A stretch of DNA of 64,000 nt from Kribbella sp. VKM Ac-2569 (GCF_004216905.1 NZ_SGXJ01000008.1:124001-188000), one strand, 5' to 3'; numbered from the stretch's first letter, positions 26,195 through 35,974 are shown. A program made the numbers and translations. The notes: generated from the sequence alone by a model not told the origin.

Positions 26195-26683
26195 GCAGCA
26201 CGTGCGCGCGGATCTATGGCGGCTCGGCGGCGAACCGCGTCCGGTTCGCGGTGGCGGCGGGCGGTCGCGGCCGAGGTAGACCCGTCCCGTGTGGGCCTCC
26301 GGGTCTCGCCGGGGCAACTCGTACAACGGCATGGAGGAACCGACTCGCGCGAAACCTACATCGAACTCGTTCGACAGTTGGTGGACCTGGACATCGCCTA
26401 TCTCCACTACGTCTCCAGCCCTGGGCGACAATCTGTTGTGCGAGGTCGGCGAGACCTGGCCCGAGACAATGATCGTGAACTGCGCCCGTGCCGACCTGGC
26501 CGATCGCGCCAGGGACGTCGAGGACGGCCTGGCCGACTTGCTCTCCGTCTGCTCACTCGCGCTGACCAATTCGGACTCGTCGATCGCGTGCAGCAGGACG
26601 AGAAGCTGAACGACCCTTACCCAGACACCTTCCGCGGCGGCGACCACACGGGCTACACCGACTCCCCGTCAGTCTCTGCGTGA
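26195..26683 (+). pseudogene. 3' remnant of an old yellow enzyme (NADH:flavin oxidoreductase)
   Basis: Pieces of the OYE C-terminal half occur in order but in three frames: YGGSAANRVRFAVAA, then AAEVDPSRVGLRVSPG and YIELVRQLVDLDIAYLHYV, then DGLADLLSVCSLALTN, then LNDPYPDTFRGGDHTGYTD up to a stop at 26683. These match the alkene-reductase pattern (ENR.RF, RLSP, AYLH, ADL.S.G, GYTDYP). The 5' half is missing. It lies directly after the integrase and overlaps the next gene's 3' end by 31 bp. Confidence 0.8.
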
Positions 26684-27783
26684 CGTCCGACCGGCTCCTT
26701 AGCCCTCGGTTCCCGCTTCGTCGACCACTCGTCGAACCGCGGCGGGACCGGATGGCTGAGGAGCGCCTTGCGCACCGTCCGGGACGCATCCTCCCGCGCT
26801 GCGTCCCACACCACGTTGAACCGAAGCGCCTCCATCTGCGCCCGCCCTTCCCGGTGATCGTCCGCGACACCGGCCTCAACCCGCCCCGCCCGCCGAGCAG
26901 CGTGCACGCTCCCGCCCTGAAGCTCGAGAAACCCGAACTCCTCCAACTCGTTGTGGGCCTCGTAGACCTCCGGCGTAACCCCGTAGTACCGACGCCTAGT
27001 GGTGTTGGGTGCTCCGACGCCGGTCTCCGCGTGGTCGGACGGGTGGCGTCGAGCGAGGTCAGCGAGCATCAGCAGCGTAACGATCTCCCGCGGCCGCAGC
27101 ACGAGATGCCATCCGTTCAAGAAGAACAACGAGGGCACGACCAAGACTGGCTCGCTCGGATGGGGCACGAGGTACGGCGTGCCCCGCTGAGTCTCGTCGA
27201 TCAGCCGCCAGCGATCCCATCGTCCAGGATCGGCGCTCCGTGGCTCCGCCAATTGCACCGCGCTGAGCCGTTGCACCGCCCGGACGATCAGGCGCCGGCG
27301 CTGGTCGTACTGGCCGTCGACGGCTGCGAGGTTGGCCCAACTGTCGGTGCCGTCCGCGTTCTTGATCTGGGAGTTGAATCGGCGGCCGGGTTTTGTGTCC
27401 TTCGAGGCTACGTACAGCGCGGTGAGGTGGAGGCGCAGTGCGAGCTCGCCACGCCGAGACAGGACGGTGAGAGGAGGCCGTGAGCCGACGTCCTCCCGCA
27501 CCGCGTCACGGAGTACGTGTTGGTGTTCACTCGCGCGGAACGGCGAGCGGGCAGGGTCAGGATCGCGGGGGAAGTCACGGCCGTCGTCGAGTCGGAGGAA
27601 CCCTGTCCGGATGGCGACGCCGTGATGGTGCCTGAACTTCGTCCGGTAAAGCTTCAGCGCCGTGTCGAGCCGCCCGGTTGAAGCCGTCAGTGCCTGCAAC
27701 CGGCGCTCTCGGTCTTCTCGGTGTCCGGAGACAACGCGATCGGCCCACGCTCGACGTCGCGCAGCATCCTGCGAACCTGCCAT
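26653..27783 (-). CDS. Winged-helix-like protein, possible replication initiator or repressor of the element
   Basis: I do not recognise a named family for this 376-residue protein. A segment near residues 230-300 (SLFFLNGWHLVLRPREIVTL, RRRYYGVTPEVYEAHNELEE) reads like a winged helix, as in plasmid Rep or regulator proteins. The longer reading frame starting at 27939 would run through a set of inverted repeats. The ATG at 27783 has a GGGGGG ribosome site and is preferred. The repeats lie just upstream and may be its binding site, which would fit autoregulation or origin binding. Confidence 0.6.
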   Translation of the reverse strand: MAGSQDAARRRAWADRVVSGHREDRERRLQALTASTGRLDTALKLYRTKFRHHHGVAIRTGFLRLDDGRDFPRDPDPARSPFRASEHQHVLRDAVREDVGSRPPLTVLSRRGELALRLHLTALYVASKDTKPGRRFNSQIKNADGTDSWANLAAVDGQYDQRRRLIVRAVQRLSAVQLAEPRSADPGRWDRWRLIDETQRGTPYLVPHPSEPVLVVPSLFFLNGWHLVLRPREIVTLLMLADLARRHPSDHAETGVGAPNTTRRRYYGVTPEVYEAHNELEEFGFLELQGGSVHAARRAGRVEAGVADDHREGRAQMEALRFNVVWDAAREDASRTVRKALLSHPVPPRFDEWSTKREPRAKEPVGRHAETDGESV

Positions 27784-27803
27784 CCAAATCCCCCCTGAAG
27801 CGG

Positions 27804-27880
27804 CGACCACCGAAGCGGTCCATACGTTTATCCACGAAATCGATTCGCTTAGTAGCAAGTATGGACCGCTTCGGTGGTCG
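27804..27880. repeat. Perfect 22-bp inverted repeat with outer half-copies (operator or origin)
   Basis: The 22 bases at 27804-27825 are the exact reverse complement of 27859-27880, with a 33-bp AT-richer spacer between. The shared unit includes CCACCGAAGCGGTCC. Partial copies (CTGAAGCGG at 27795 and its inverse CACCGCTTCAGTGG at 27886) flank both sides, giving four related sites. They sit between the winged-helix gene and the divergent small membrane genes. Confidence 0.85.
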
Positions 27881-27989
27881 AAGTACACCGCTTCAGTGGT
27901 TGTGTGAGCGGGCTGGAAGGGGCGGCGTGAATCCGTCACTCTGGGGCCGAATCACCCAGCCGGGGTGCCTCGAGAAACGGAGTCAGGGG

Positions 27990-28184
27990 ATGAGCGTGGA
28001 TAGGCAGCCGTCGGGTGGGCCGCCCTTCGGGCAGTTGCAACTGCTGGTGCTGGTCGTCACCGTGGTCGCGTTCGGCGCGGTGATCGTGCTGGCGGCCATC
28101 GGGCAGGCGATCGCGGCCGCGGTCATCGGGACCCTGTGGGGCGCCACCTGCACGTTGCTCGCGAAGTGGCGCCCATCGGCGTGA
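27990..28184 (+). CDS. Small membrane protein
   Basis: A 64-residue protein with two adjacent hydrophobic helices (LQLLVLVVTVVAFGAVIVL and AAAVIGTLWGATCTLLA) and a short charged end. The ATG follows a CAGGGG ribosome site. It precedes the next membrane protein by 12 bp, so the two are probably an operon. Small two-helix proteins near transfer genes (Spd-like) are common in actinobacterial elements; that role is only a guess. Confidence 0.65.
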   Translation: MSVDRQPSGGPPFGQLQLLVLVVTVVAFGAVIVLAAIGQAIAAAVIGTLWGATCTLLAKWRPSA

Positions 28185-28196
28185 GATCCTCGGCGC

Positions 28197-29051
28197 GTGG
28201 GGAAGCAGCAAGGTAGGTGGATCCGGTGGGCGATTCCAGTTCTGGTCGGGATGGTCTGTCTCGGCGTCGGCCTGTTCGCCGGCCAGAGGATCGATTCCGA
28301 TTCATGGAGTGCGCTCGGCGAGTGGCTAGGCGCCACGGGGACGGCCGCGGCGGTCGTGGCCGCCCTGTACATCGCCAACCGTGAGGCCGATGCCAGCCGG
28401 AATCGTGCGATCGCGGAAGCGAGAGAACGCAACGAGCGGGCGCTCGCCGAGCGTCTGGCGCTCCAGAGGCGCGGGATCGTCGAGGCGCGCGAGCGCGAGG
28501 AACGGGCTCGCGAGGAAGCCCGCGAACTGGAGGAGCGCGCCCGCGCCGACGCCCTCGAGCGCGAGCAGCGCGAGGCCGAGGCCGCGAGGCAGCAGGGGAT
28601 TCGCGACGCCAGTCTGGTCCTCGGGGAGGTCGAGGCACCGCCGTTCGACCCGCAGAACATCAGCCCCGAATGGTGGATGGTGATGAAGAACTACGCCTCC
28701 CACCCAGCGGTGCAGCCTCGATTGGAAACCTTCCTCCATCCGGCGGGCGGGACTACCGACTGGACGTTCGATGACCCGGCCGGCATGTTCGAGGACTACC
28801 GGGTGCCGGATCATCTCGCTCCTTCGGGGGGAGAGGAGCGGCTGCCGGTTGACGTGTCGTACAAGCCTCCGCTCGATCCGGAGCAGGCTAGGCGATGGCT
28901 TCCGGTGCCGATCTTCAGCTACACCGACCTGCAGGGGCGGCGCTGGCGGCGAATCGGTACGTCGTTGCCGGTGGAGGTGGACCCGCGGGATACGAGCTTG
29001 TTGAGCGGCCCGGACTGGTATCAGGCCGTCCATCCGGGAGTAGCCCGGTAG
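28197..29051 (+). CDS. Membrane-anchored coiled-coil protein
   Basis: The 284-residue protein has two N-terminal membrane segments (WAIPVLVGMVCLGVGLFAG and GTAAAVVAALYIA). Next is a long, highly charged Glu/Arg/Ala coiled coil (about residues 62-140), then a globular tail with aromatic motifs (SPEWWMVMKNYASHP, FSYTDLQGRRWRRIG). No catalytic motif is visible. Proteins with this layout occur widely in actinobacteria with no known role. GTG 28197 is the start. Confidence 0.7.
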   Translation: MGKQQGRWIRWAIPVLVGMVCLGVGLFAGQRIDSDSWSALGEWLGATGTAAAVVAALYIANREADASRNRAIAEARERNERALAERLALQRRGIVEAREREERAREEARELEERARADALEREQREAEAARQQGIRDASLVLGEVEAPPFDPQNISPEWWMVMKNYASHPAVQPRLETFLHPAGGTTDWTFDDPAGMFEDYRVPDHLAPSGGEERLPVDVSYKPPLDPEQARRWLPVPIFSYTDLQGRRWRRIGTSLPVEVDPRDTSLLSGPDWYQAVHPGVAR

Positions 29052-29566
29052 AGCGCAGCGGCCAGATCAGGCCGCAGACGACGTAGTTGACGGCGAGGAT
29101 CTCATCGCCGCCGAGGTATGGCGCACGTTCGCGCCAGCCCGGCCGCCATAAGACGGGGTATCACCCCACGGTGTATCCACACTGTCTGCCACCCCGGGAT
29201 ACCATCGCGCCCAGCCGAGCCGACCTCGGCTCATCTGATGCAGATCTCCTGGACCGGCGTACGGCCGCACACCCACCCAACCTCGTCCACCGCCTGTGCG
29301 GCGACCTGGCGAGCTTCCCGGCGGGCTTTGTCACGAGCGTCCGATGGGTCAGCAGTATCGCCGCGGCCATGCCCGGGTCAGTCGCCAAGCTCGACACCGT
29401 ACGCGGCTACGAGCGCGACCAGTACCAAATGCGAGCGCTCGGCATGTTGCTCGGGCTGTACATTCACGTCCCCACATGGCGATCGGAGCTGTGTCGAAGG
29501 CGCCGCGTTCAAGGGCGGGTCCGCTCGTGCGGTCGCTACCTACGCTTTGAGCCGGCCATGGCGATG
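29052..29566. other. 515-bp region without a supported gene
   Basis: Open frames exist on both strands, but none has consistent protein-like composition or a recognisable motif. A minus-strand stretch near 29,240-29,330 reads like the end of a protein (RREARQVAAQAVDEVGWVCG) without a start, so it may be a decayed fragment. Confidence 0.4.
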
Positions 29567-32500
29567 TCAGTCTGGCAGCGGCGAGACGGGCTGCGTTGGC
29601 ACATCCTCGACGCCCGCCGCGTGGGTCAATTGTTCGGGAGTCTGCGATGAGAAGCCGGCCAACACCTTGATGAGTCGGGAGCGCTGACGGTACCGCTCCC
29701 TGGCGCTGGCTGGTGGCGCGTCTCCGAGGATCGAACCGCCCTGGATCTGGTAGCACTCCCTGTATGCAGCTAAGTCGCGGGCGAGTTCGCGGAGTTCCTG
29801 GTCCGGTGTTGTGCTTCTGGTACGACACAATTCGCCGTACCAGGCGGGTGGACGGGCGAGCAGTTGGTCGGTGAGCCAGTTGGCGCGTTCGATGATTTGG
29901 GATTCGAGTTGGCGGAGCGGAGCGATGAGTGTGGGGTCGGTGACGTGGGTGGCTGGGGTGACGAGGCCGACGATTTGTGCGGGGTGGTGGCCGTTCTTTT
30001 GTAGTGATCGGGTGGTCAGGCGGTGGACTCTGTGGTGGATTACGGCGGCAGGGTCGTTGGCGGTTGTGAGCGGTGATTGGTTGACGGCACGGTGGAGGAG
30101 GTCGGTGGGGTTGAGGCGGGCGTTTTCGGCGCGGCGGAGTTCGGCGATGAGTGGGCCGTAGGCGGGGGAGGCTTGGAGGGCTGCTTGGTCGGCTGGATCG
30201 AGACCGGAGCTGGCGATGGCCGGTTGGTAGCGCTTCTTAGCGTCGAGTTGGCAGAGGTGTTCGTGGATGGGGATGAGCCGGTCGAGGCGGGTTGCGTTGT
30301 CGAGTTCTTGGCGCATGACTTCGTGGGCGGATTGTTCGACGCCGGGGTCATTGAGGACGGCTTCGAGGACGTCTTGCATGGTTTGTTCGGGGTGGGGTTC
30401 GTGGAGGTCTGACGTGGTCTGGTGGGTCGCAATGTAGGCGTTGTTGGCGTCTCGGCCGCGGGTCATGCCGACGTACATGAGGGCTCGAGTCAGCTGGTCG
30501 GTGACGATGAGGTGGGCGGTGTCGACGGTGGCGCCCTGGGCTCGGTGGGCGGTGGTCGCGTAGGCCAGTTCGACGGATTCCTGGACGTAGACGCTGGGCA
30601 GGGTGACGGTGTCGGCAGTCTGGTTTTGGACGGTGAGGGAGCCGTCGGGCCAGCGGTGGATGACGGTCCAGTGGTCGCCGTTCTTGACGTGGTTGTTGGT
30701 TCCGTAGCGGAGGCGGCGATTGTTGAGGCGGGTGACGATGTGGTCGCCGAGGCCGACATGGTTGCCGTTGTGGAGTTCGATTCCGTCGGGTTCGACTTCA
30801 CCGGTGGTGATGCGGTCGAGGCGGGCGCGGGCGTTGAGGCGGGCGAGGGTGGTGTTGTCGGCGGCGATGAGCAAGCTGGTTCGGCCCGTTCGGGTGTCGG
30901 CGAGCCAGGCCTTGTAGGCGGCGTCTTCCATATCGTCGGTGGAGCCGGCGGCGAGTCGGTTGCGGTCGTCGTACACGTCGATGGCGGTGAGTTCTCCGCG
31001 GCGGAGCGCGAGGCTGGCGTCGCGTTCCCAGGGGTTGGTGAAGCGCCAGACGTCGGTGAGTTCGGCGGCTTGGGTGTCTTGGGCGATGAGTCGGAAGGCG
31101 CCGCCGGTGTCGGCTGCGGAGAGTTGGGCGTCGTCGCCGACGAGCAAGAGTTTGGCGCCGGCGGTGTTCGCTGCACGGGCGATATTGGCCAGTTCCATGG
31201 TGCTGGCCATGGAGGCTTCGTCGATGATGATGAGCTGGTTCTTGTGGAAGCTCCATCGATCGTGGTCGGCTCTCAGGGCTGCGAGCTGCCCGATCAATCG
31301 CTGATGGCGAAGACGGCGATGAGTTCGGTGGGCGAGGCTGGCGGCGTGTTCGGTCTGCAGGATCTGGTCACGGCGTTGTTCGGCTCCGAGCCCGGCGGAT
31401 TCATAGATCCATTTCGCGATGTTCTCAGCAGGGGTGCCGATGGCGTCGGCCAGGACTGTCGAGGCGGCTGACGATGGTGCGAGAGCGATGACAGATCCGT
31501 CGCCGTACTCGGCTTCCCAACTGGCGGCGAGGGCGGACAAGAGGCTGGTTTTGCCGGTGCCGGCTGGGCCGATCAGGGCTTCGAGCTTCTGGCCGCTGGT
31601 GGCGATCCTGCGGAGTGCGGCGGCCTTGTCGGGGCTGAGACCGGCCGTGTGGATTGTGGCTAGGGCGACAGTGGGTCCGTTGGTGTCGCGAGCCCGGTCG
31701 AGCAGGATCGCTTCGGCACCGAGGATGACGGGCGAGGTGTAGATCTGGCCGTTGTGGATGGTGAATACACTCTCGCCGCTGGCGCGGGTGACGGGAATGG
31801 TCACCAGGTCGGGTGCGGTGAGGCTGATCGAATGCTGCTCGGCGCCTTCGACGATCGCCTGCAGCGCGGTGAACCGGTCGTTCGTGGAGACGAAACGGAG
31901 CAGCCGGGTTTGGCGTGCGGCCTCGGCGAGGAGGTTCCAGCGCGTCCAGGTCGAGCGCTTGGTTTGCAGTGTCAGGACGGCCGCGGCGCCGTACGCGTCG
32001 ATCGTTTCCGGGCTCAGGTCTGCCGCCGCCAACGGACGCTCGCCGGCTGCGTTGAGAGACCGTTGGATGGCGGCGACGGCGTCATGCCCGATCGCTTGGT
32101 CGGCGCGTTTGCGCCACTGCGCCATCAGCACTGCAAGGGGTTGGGCGAGGTGCTTGGATGGGCGGTTCATCAGGGTCGCTTGCTGCTGGAGGGCGTACAT
32201 TTCGCGGCGGCCGGGTGGGCGGATCTGGTCGATGCGATCGTCGAGAAGGGCGCCGAGGTTGGCCTCGATCTGTGCGGTTCTGGCCGAGAACTCGCGGATC
32301 AGTTCGTCGGGAACTGCGTCGATTTCGAACGCCGGATTCCGCCGGGAACCGCGTTCGCGCAGCTCCCAATTCACGCCCAGACGCCTGGTTAGGTGGTCGG
32401 CCAGGAGCACGTTGTGGATCTCCGACATCGCCACCGCAGCCCGGTACAGCACACGCCCATCCAGGGTTCGCCATACACCGTCCGGGCCCTGTACGCGGTT

Positions 32501-33178
32501 CGCGACAACCACGTGGGTGTGCAATTGGGGATCGCCGCTGCGGCTGTCCCAGTGATCGAACGCCGCAGCGATCAACCCGCGGGTATCCAGCTGCGCGATG
32601 CCGCCATCGCCGCTCCTGGTGAACGCCGCGTGCTGCTCGATCAGTGACAACACATCGGCGACGGCTTCGTGATGGGCAGCAACGATCTGTTCCTGCGTTC
32701 CAACGTCGGCTGTTGCCCACAGCGCCGAGACCGACTTGACCGGAGAGAACGTCAGGTCGAACCCAGCGACCGCCTGCCGCGACTTCTTGCGCATCTCCTC
32801 CCGGCGGATCCGTGCGACCGCAGGCTCGCGTTCGGCGTTGGGTAGGGCTGGGGCGAGGTCGCGGATCCGGTCCCGGATGCGCTCCTCCGGACCCTTGAAA
32901 ACGCGGTACGGCTCGCCGAGTGTCCGGCCGGTGAGCGGATCTTCCGCGCGCCCGAACAGCGCGGTCATCTGCGCCTCGGTCACCTCGCTTCCCGGGACCA
33001 ACTCGCCATCGCCGAGGCCGCTAAGGCCATGGCCCATCCAACGGCCATGTGGGTATCCCGCCGCGGTGTAGTACGCCGTCAGCGGCGTCGCCATCCGCCG
33101 ATCGACATCCCCAGCGGCGACATGCCGAAGCAGATACAGGTAGCCCTCGCCGGCATTCATCCGGTGGATACTCAGCAC
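29567..33178 (-). CDS. MobF family relaxase-helicase (TrwC/TraI type)
   Basis: The 1,203-residue protein begins with the TrwC relaxase domain: catalytic tyrosine candidates in LTAYYTAAGYPHG, and the metal-binding HUH-type triad region GDPQLHTHVVVANRV. From about residue 520 it has a RecD-like helicase with Walker A GPAGTGKTSLLS and Walker B IIIDEASMAS. Near residue 910, HRAQGATVDTA fits the late helicase motif, with YVGMTRGRDANNAY after it. It nicks at oriT and unwinds DNA for conjugative transfer. The start is set at GTG 33178 (VLSIHRMNAG), as relaxase similarity begins there. Confidence 0.93.
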   Translation of the reverse strand: MLSIHRMNAGEGYLYLLRHVAAGDVDRRMATPLTAYYTAAGYPHGRWMGHGLSGLGDGELVPGSEVTEAQMTALFGRAEDPLTGRTLGEPYRVFKGPEERIRDRIRDLAPALPNAEREPAVARIRREEMRKKSRQAVAGFDLTFSPVKSVSALWATADVGTQEQIVAAHHEAVADVLSLIEQHAAFTRSGDGGIAQLDTRGLIAAAFDHWDSRSGDPQLHTHVVVANRVQGPDGVWRTLDGRVLYRAAVAMSEIHNVLLADHLTRRLGVNWELRERGSRRNPAFEIDAVPDELIREFSARTAQIEANLGALLDDRIDQIRPPGRREMYALQQQATLMNRPSKHLAQPLAVLMAQWRKRADQAIGHDAVAAIQRSLNAAGERPLAAADLSPETIDAYGAAAVLTLQTKRSTWTRWNLLAEAARQTRLLRFVSTNDRFTALQAIVEGAEQHSISLTAPDLVTIPVTRASGESVFTIHNGQIYTSPVILGAEAILLDRARDTNGPTVALATIHTAGLSPDKAAALRRIATSGQKLEALIGPAGTGKTSLLSALAASWEAEYGDGSVIALAPSSAASTVLADAIGTPAENIAKWIYESAGLGAEQRRDQILQTEHAASLAHRTHRRLRHQRLIGQLAALRADHDRWSFHKNQLIIIDEASMASTMELANIARAANTAGAKLLLVGDDAQLSAADTGGAFRLIAQDTQAAELTDVWRFTNPWERDASLALRRGELTAIDVYDDRNRLAAGSTDDMEDAAYKAWLADTRTGRTSLLIAADNTTLARLNARARLDRITTGEVEPDGIELHNGNHVGLGDHIVTRLNNRRLRYGTNNHVKNGDHWTVIHRWPDGSLTVQNQTADTVTLPSVYVQESVELAYATTAHRAQGATVDTAHLIVTDQLTRALMYVGMTRGRDANNAYIATHQTTSDLHEPHPEQTMQDVLEAVLNDPGVEQSAHEVMRQELDNATRLDRLIPIHEHLCQLDAKKRYQPAIASSGLDPADQAALQASPAYGPLIAELRRAENARLNPTDLLHRAVNQSPLTTANDPAAVIHHRVHRLTTRSLQKNGHHPAQIVGLVTPATHVTDPTLIAPLRQLESQIIERANWLTDQLLARPPAWYGELCRTRSTTPDQELRELARDLAAYRECYQIQGGSILGDAPPASARERYRQRSRLIKVLAGFSSQTPEQLTHAAGVEDVPTQPVSPLPD

Positions 33179-33490
33179 GGTCGCCCACCCGGAACGTGGC
33201 AGTTGCGCACACTCGCCAGATCGCTCATGCAAGCTCAACGGCTGAGCGCTCACAGGTCTGATCGCGACGGCTCCCGCGGGATCGCCCCGAGCATGCAAGA
33301 GGTGTGCTCGGATCGAGGCTGTCGTTTCATGGCCAGCGAGCGTCGACCCGCTGCGGTGTTACTGCCCTTGGAGTCAGCGCCTTCACTTGTTCATCGAGAC
33401 CTGAAGAATCACCGCAGCCCTCGGGCAGGACGTGCGACGGTCGACGGCTGGCAGGGCGTTGCGCGGTCACCCGCCCATGAATGGGGAGTG
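33179..33490. other. Region upstream of the relaxase, possible oriT
   Basis: About 310 bp without a supported gene lie between the relaxase start and the HD-domain gene. MobF origins of transfer often lie close to the relaxase gene, so this is the first place to look, but I see no clear inverted repeat or nick motif. Confidence 0.25.
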
Positions 33491-34066
33491 TTAGCGGTCG
33501 CGCCAGGCGAGTGGTGAGGTTTGAAGAGCTGCTTCGGCAAGGCGTCGACCAAAGTTGGTCTGGATTCGGGCGCGGGACGACTCGATCCAGCCGGTGACGC
33601 GCTTGTAGCCGGCTTCGCCGTACTCGACGGCCTGCATGAGGCATTCGAGGCGATCGGCGTCTTTCGCGCAGCGAGCCTCGATCGTCTCGGCGGCCTCGTA
33701 CTCGGTGACGGCTTCCCTGATGCTCTTGGCGGCCGCCTCCGGAAGGACGGCGATCTGGTCCTCGGTGATGCATTCGTTGCTCGCGACATCCATGTACGGC
33801 TTGGCGCTGTGCGGGATGTCGCCGATGCGTGTCTCTTGCGAGTCATGCCACATCCCGAGGTACGCCGCTCTCGCCGGGTCGCCGCCCTCCTCGCTGGCGA
33901 TCAGCGCTGCGAGTTGGGCAACGCGCAGGCTGTGCTCTGCGACAGACTCGGGGTCGCGAACGCCGACGTGCCACCATCCAGCCCGACGGAGTCGTTTGAG
34001 TACGCCCATCTCATAGGCGAAGGCGACGACTCCTACTGCGTCCCGGTCGGTAGCGTCATCGGTCAC
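33491..34066 (-). CDS. HD-domain phosphohydrolase (5'-deoxynucleotidase YfbR/HDDC2-like)
   Basis: The 191-residue protein has the full HD pattern: VAEHSLRVAQLAAL (first His), MWHDSQETRIGDIPH (HD pair and downstream acidic), and KDADRLECLMQAVEY (final Asp). This matches the YfbR/HDDC2 5'-nucleotidase group that removes phosphate from dNMPs. On a mobile element it could adjust nucleotide pools or take part in defence by nucleotide depletion; neither is shown. It is on the minus strand, upstream of the relaxase. Confidence 0.9.
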   Translation of the reverse strand: MTDDATDRDAVGVVAFAYEMGVLKRLRRAGWWHVGVRDPESVAEHSLRVAQLAALIASEEGGDPARAAYLGMWHDSQETRIGDIPHSAKPYMDVASNECITEDQIAVLPEAAAKSIREAVTEYEAAETIEARCAKDADRLECLMQAVEYGEAGYKRVTGWIESSRARIQTNFGRRLAEAALQTSPLAWRDR

Positions 34067-34588
34067 GATTACTCCGTTTCGATCATCGGTTGGCCAACTG
34101 CACAGCGCACCGCAGGTTGTTCAACTCTACGGTGCTGCCGACAGCGGGATTGTCGTCCAGCGCTGCTCCGACCCGCTCGCCGGTCCGTTGCCGTAGCTCT
34201 CTGTCGTACTACAACAGCTCCGGCCGTGCGAACACCAATTGCCAGAGGCTGTGGACGTTCAGCGGAGCATTCACCTGATCTATCAGGTGCTCGAGCAGGT
34301 CGTTTCATCGCTGCCAACCAGTCGCTCACCAGCCAACTGCTCGGTAGGTTCCTAGAGAGCGGCACCGACTAGTCCATCGAGTGCAAGACAACTTTCATGG
34401 GCTCCAGGATCAGTCTCCTTGAGTGTGGATCCATGCTGCCCTGGACTCTCGTGTCGTCGGTGACGCCGTCGAGCCGCCCCAGGCTGGATGGTTCTAGCCG
34501 GCGGAGCTTGGACCGCGACAGGGGCTCGCGCTCGTGCCATAGGATGCTCCCTCAGACGGTGGGCGTACATCGAGCGGCGGAGGTCCGG
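34067..34588. other. 522-bp gap before the Shedu gene
   Basis: No ORF here has convincing coding features on either strand. It probably holds the divergent promoters for the HD-domain gene and the Shedu gene, and perhaps decayed sequence. Confidence 0.4.
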
Positions 34589-35974
34589 ATGGCGACGTTC
34601 GGCTACGCCGATCTTGTCCGTGGGTTCCTGAAAGTCGAGCAAGCCGGAGCTGACCGCGCGGTTGGACTCTTTAGTCCAACGCAGGAGACCCTGCGGGCCA
34701 TGCGTTTTCCCCCGGACGAGGTTTTCCAGCCCGTCCCTGTCCTCGAGTTGGATTCGGCGGCGCAGACCCTGACTATTCGTCCGATTCAGACCCAACCGAC
34801 CATGAAGCTCTTCGGCCAACCCAAGTACAAGATCCTGCGCCGGATTGTCGTCCCGATGAGGATCGACCGAGAGTTGATCCTCCGGGCAGATGCTGACCTG
34901 ATCCGGGATCTGCTTGAAGGTCTGCCTCGCGGGCTCACCCAGAATGTTCAGTTCGGTCTCGGTCTGCCAAAGGTCTATGCCCCTCTTGTCGAGGCAATGG
35001 AGGAGCAGACCGGATGCAGCACCCTGCGGCTCGGTGATGGAAGCTCATCCGTCGACGCCGACATCCTGACCATGTCGCTTGATGACTTCGAGGCTGCACG
35101 CGCGGAGACGGATCGGATCATCGGACGAGCCAACGCGGCGGCAGCCAACGTGAAGGAAGCCTTCGCACACAATTGGATATCGCGGGTGACGGGACGCGAA
35201 ATGCGTCCATACAAGCGCGGCAGGCATCCGATGGTCGGCAGTATCGCTGACGCTGCATCCGGGCATCTTCCGATCAATGGCGACACGGTTGAGCGTCTCA
35301 GTGAGATGCTGGCGATGCAGGCGAAGCAGATGCCAGCCGCTCGGGTGCGCGATCTGGCCAGGCTTCGGCAGAACGTCGAGTTGGCAGAGCTGGATCTTAT
35401 CGTTGAGCGTTTCGAAGAATTATTGTCATCGGACGGACTGCCAGAGTCGACCTGGCAGCGCTTCTTCGGTGAAAATCCATTCGTGCTGAGCCTGGTCTTC
35501 GGGAGCCCGATGGTTGTCATTCAAGGTCAGGCCTCAGTCGGCGGAACGAGCATCACCGGCGCCGGCGGAAAGATCACCGACTTCCTGGCAAAGAATTCAG
35601 TCACCAACAACATTGCCATCTTTGAGATTAAACGGCCGAGTACTGAGCTTCTGAAGGAGTATCGCGGCGTCTTTGCGCCTGCTAAGGAGCTCAGCGGTGC
35701 GCTCGTCCAGGTTATGGATCAGCGATATCAGCTGCAAATGGAGTTCCCTGTAATGCGGCTGAAGTCGCCGGACAAGATCATGGAGTCCTACGCTGTAAAG
35801 CTATGCGTCATCATCGGGCGGATGCCAGAAGACCCGGAACGCATTCGGTCCTTCGAAATGTTTCGCGGCTCGATGAACGGCATCCAGGTGGTAACTTTCG
35901 ATGAACTGCTACAGCACGTGCGTATCCTGCGCGACTTTCTCCGCGGTGGCCCGGCGGGGTCAGTCTCCGACTGA
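34589..35974 (+). CDS. sduA: Shedu anti-phage nuclease SduA (DUF4263)
   Basis: The 461-residue protein ends in a Shedu nuclease domain: WQRFFGENPFVLSLVFG, then ITDFLAKN with D331 and IAIFEIKRPSTELL with E346 and K348, which form the PD-(D/E)XK site. The N-terminal 280 residues form a sensor region with a helical part (LARLRQNVELAELDLIVERF). Shedu is a single-gene anti-phage system that cuts DNA. The ATG at 34589 follows GCGGAGG by six or seven bases. GC content is lower than in the flanks, a sign of transfer. It is a lone gene, as usual for Shedu. Confidence 0.92.
   Translation: MATFGYADLVRGFLKVEQAGADRAVGLFSPTQETLRAMRFPPDEVFQPVPVLELDSAAQTLTIRPIQTQPTMKLFGQPKYKILRRIVVPMRIDRELILRADADLIRDLLEGLPRGLTQNVQFGLGLPKVYAPLVEAMEEQTGCSTLRLGDGSSSVDADILTMSLDDFEAARAETDRIIGRANAAAANVKEAFAHNWISRVTGREMRPYKRGRHPMVGSIADAASGHLPINGDTVERLSEMLAMQAKQMPAARVRDLARLRQNVELAELDLIVERFEELLSSDGLPESTWQRFFGENPFVLSLVFGSPMVVIQGQASVGGTSITGAGGKITDFLAKNSVTNNIAIFEIKRPSTELLKEYRGVFAPAKELSGALVQVMDQRYQLQMEFPVMRLKSPDKIMESYAVKLCVIIGRMPEDPERIRSFEMFRGSMNGIQVVTFDELLQHVRILRDFLRGGPAGSVSD

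Noticed and set aside
30422..31471. 349-codon plus-strand ORF in the relaxase region
   Set aside because: Its Gly/Val/Asp-rich composition is the complement of relaxase-helicase codons, whose Walker motifs are on the minus strand.
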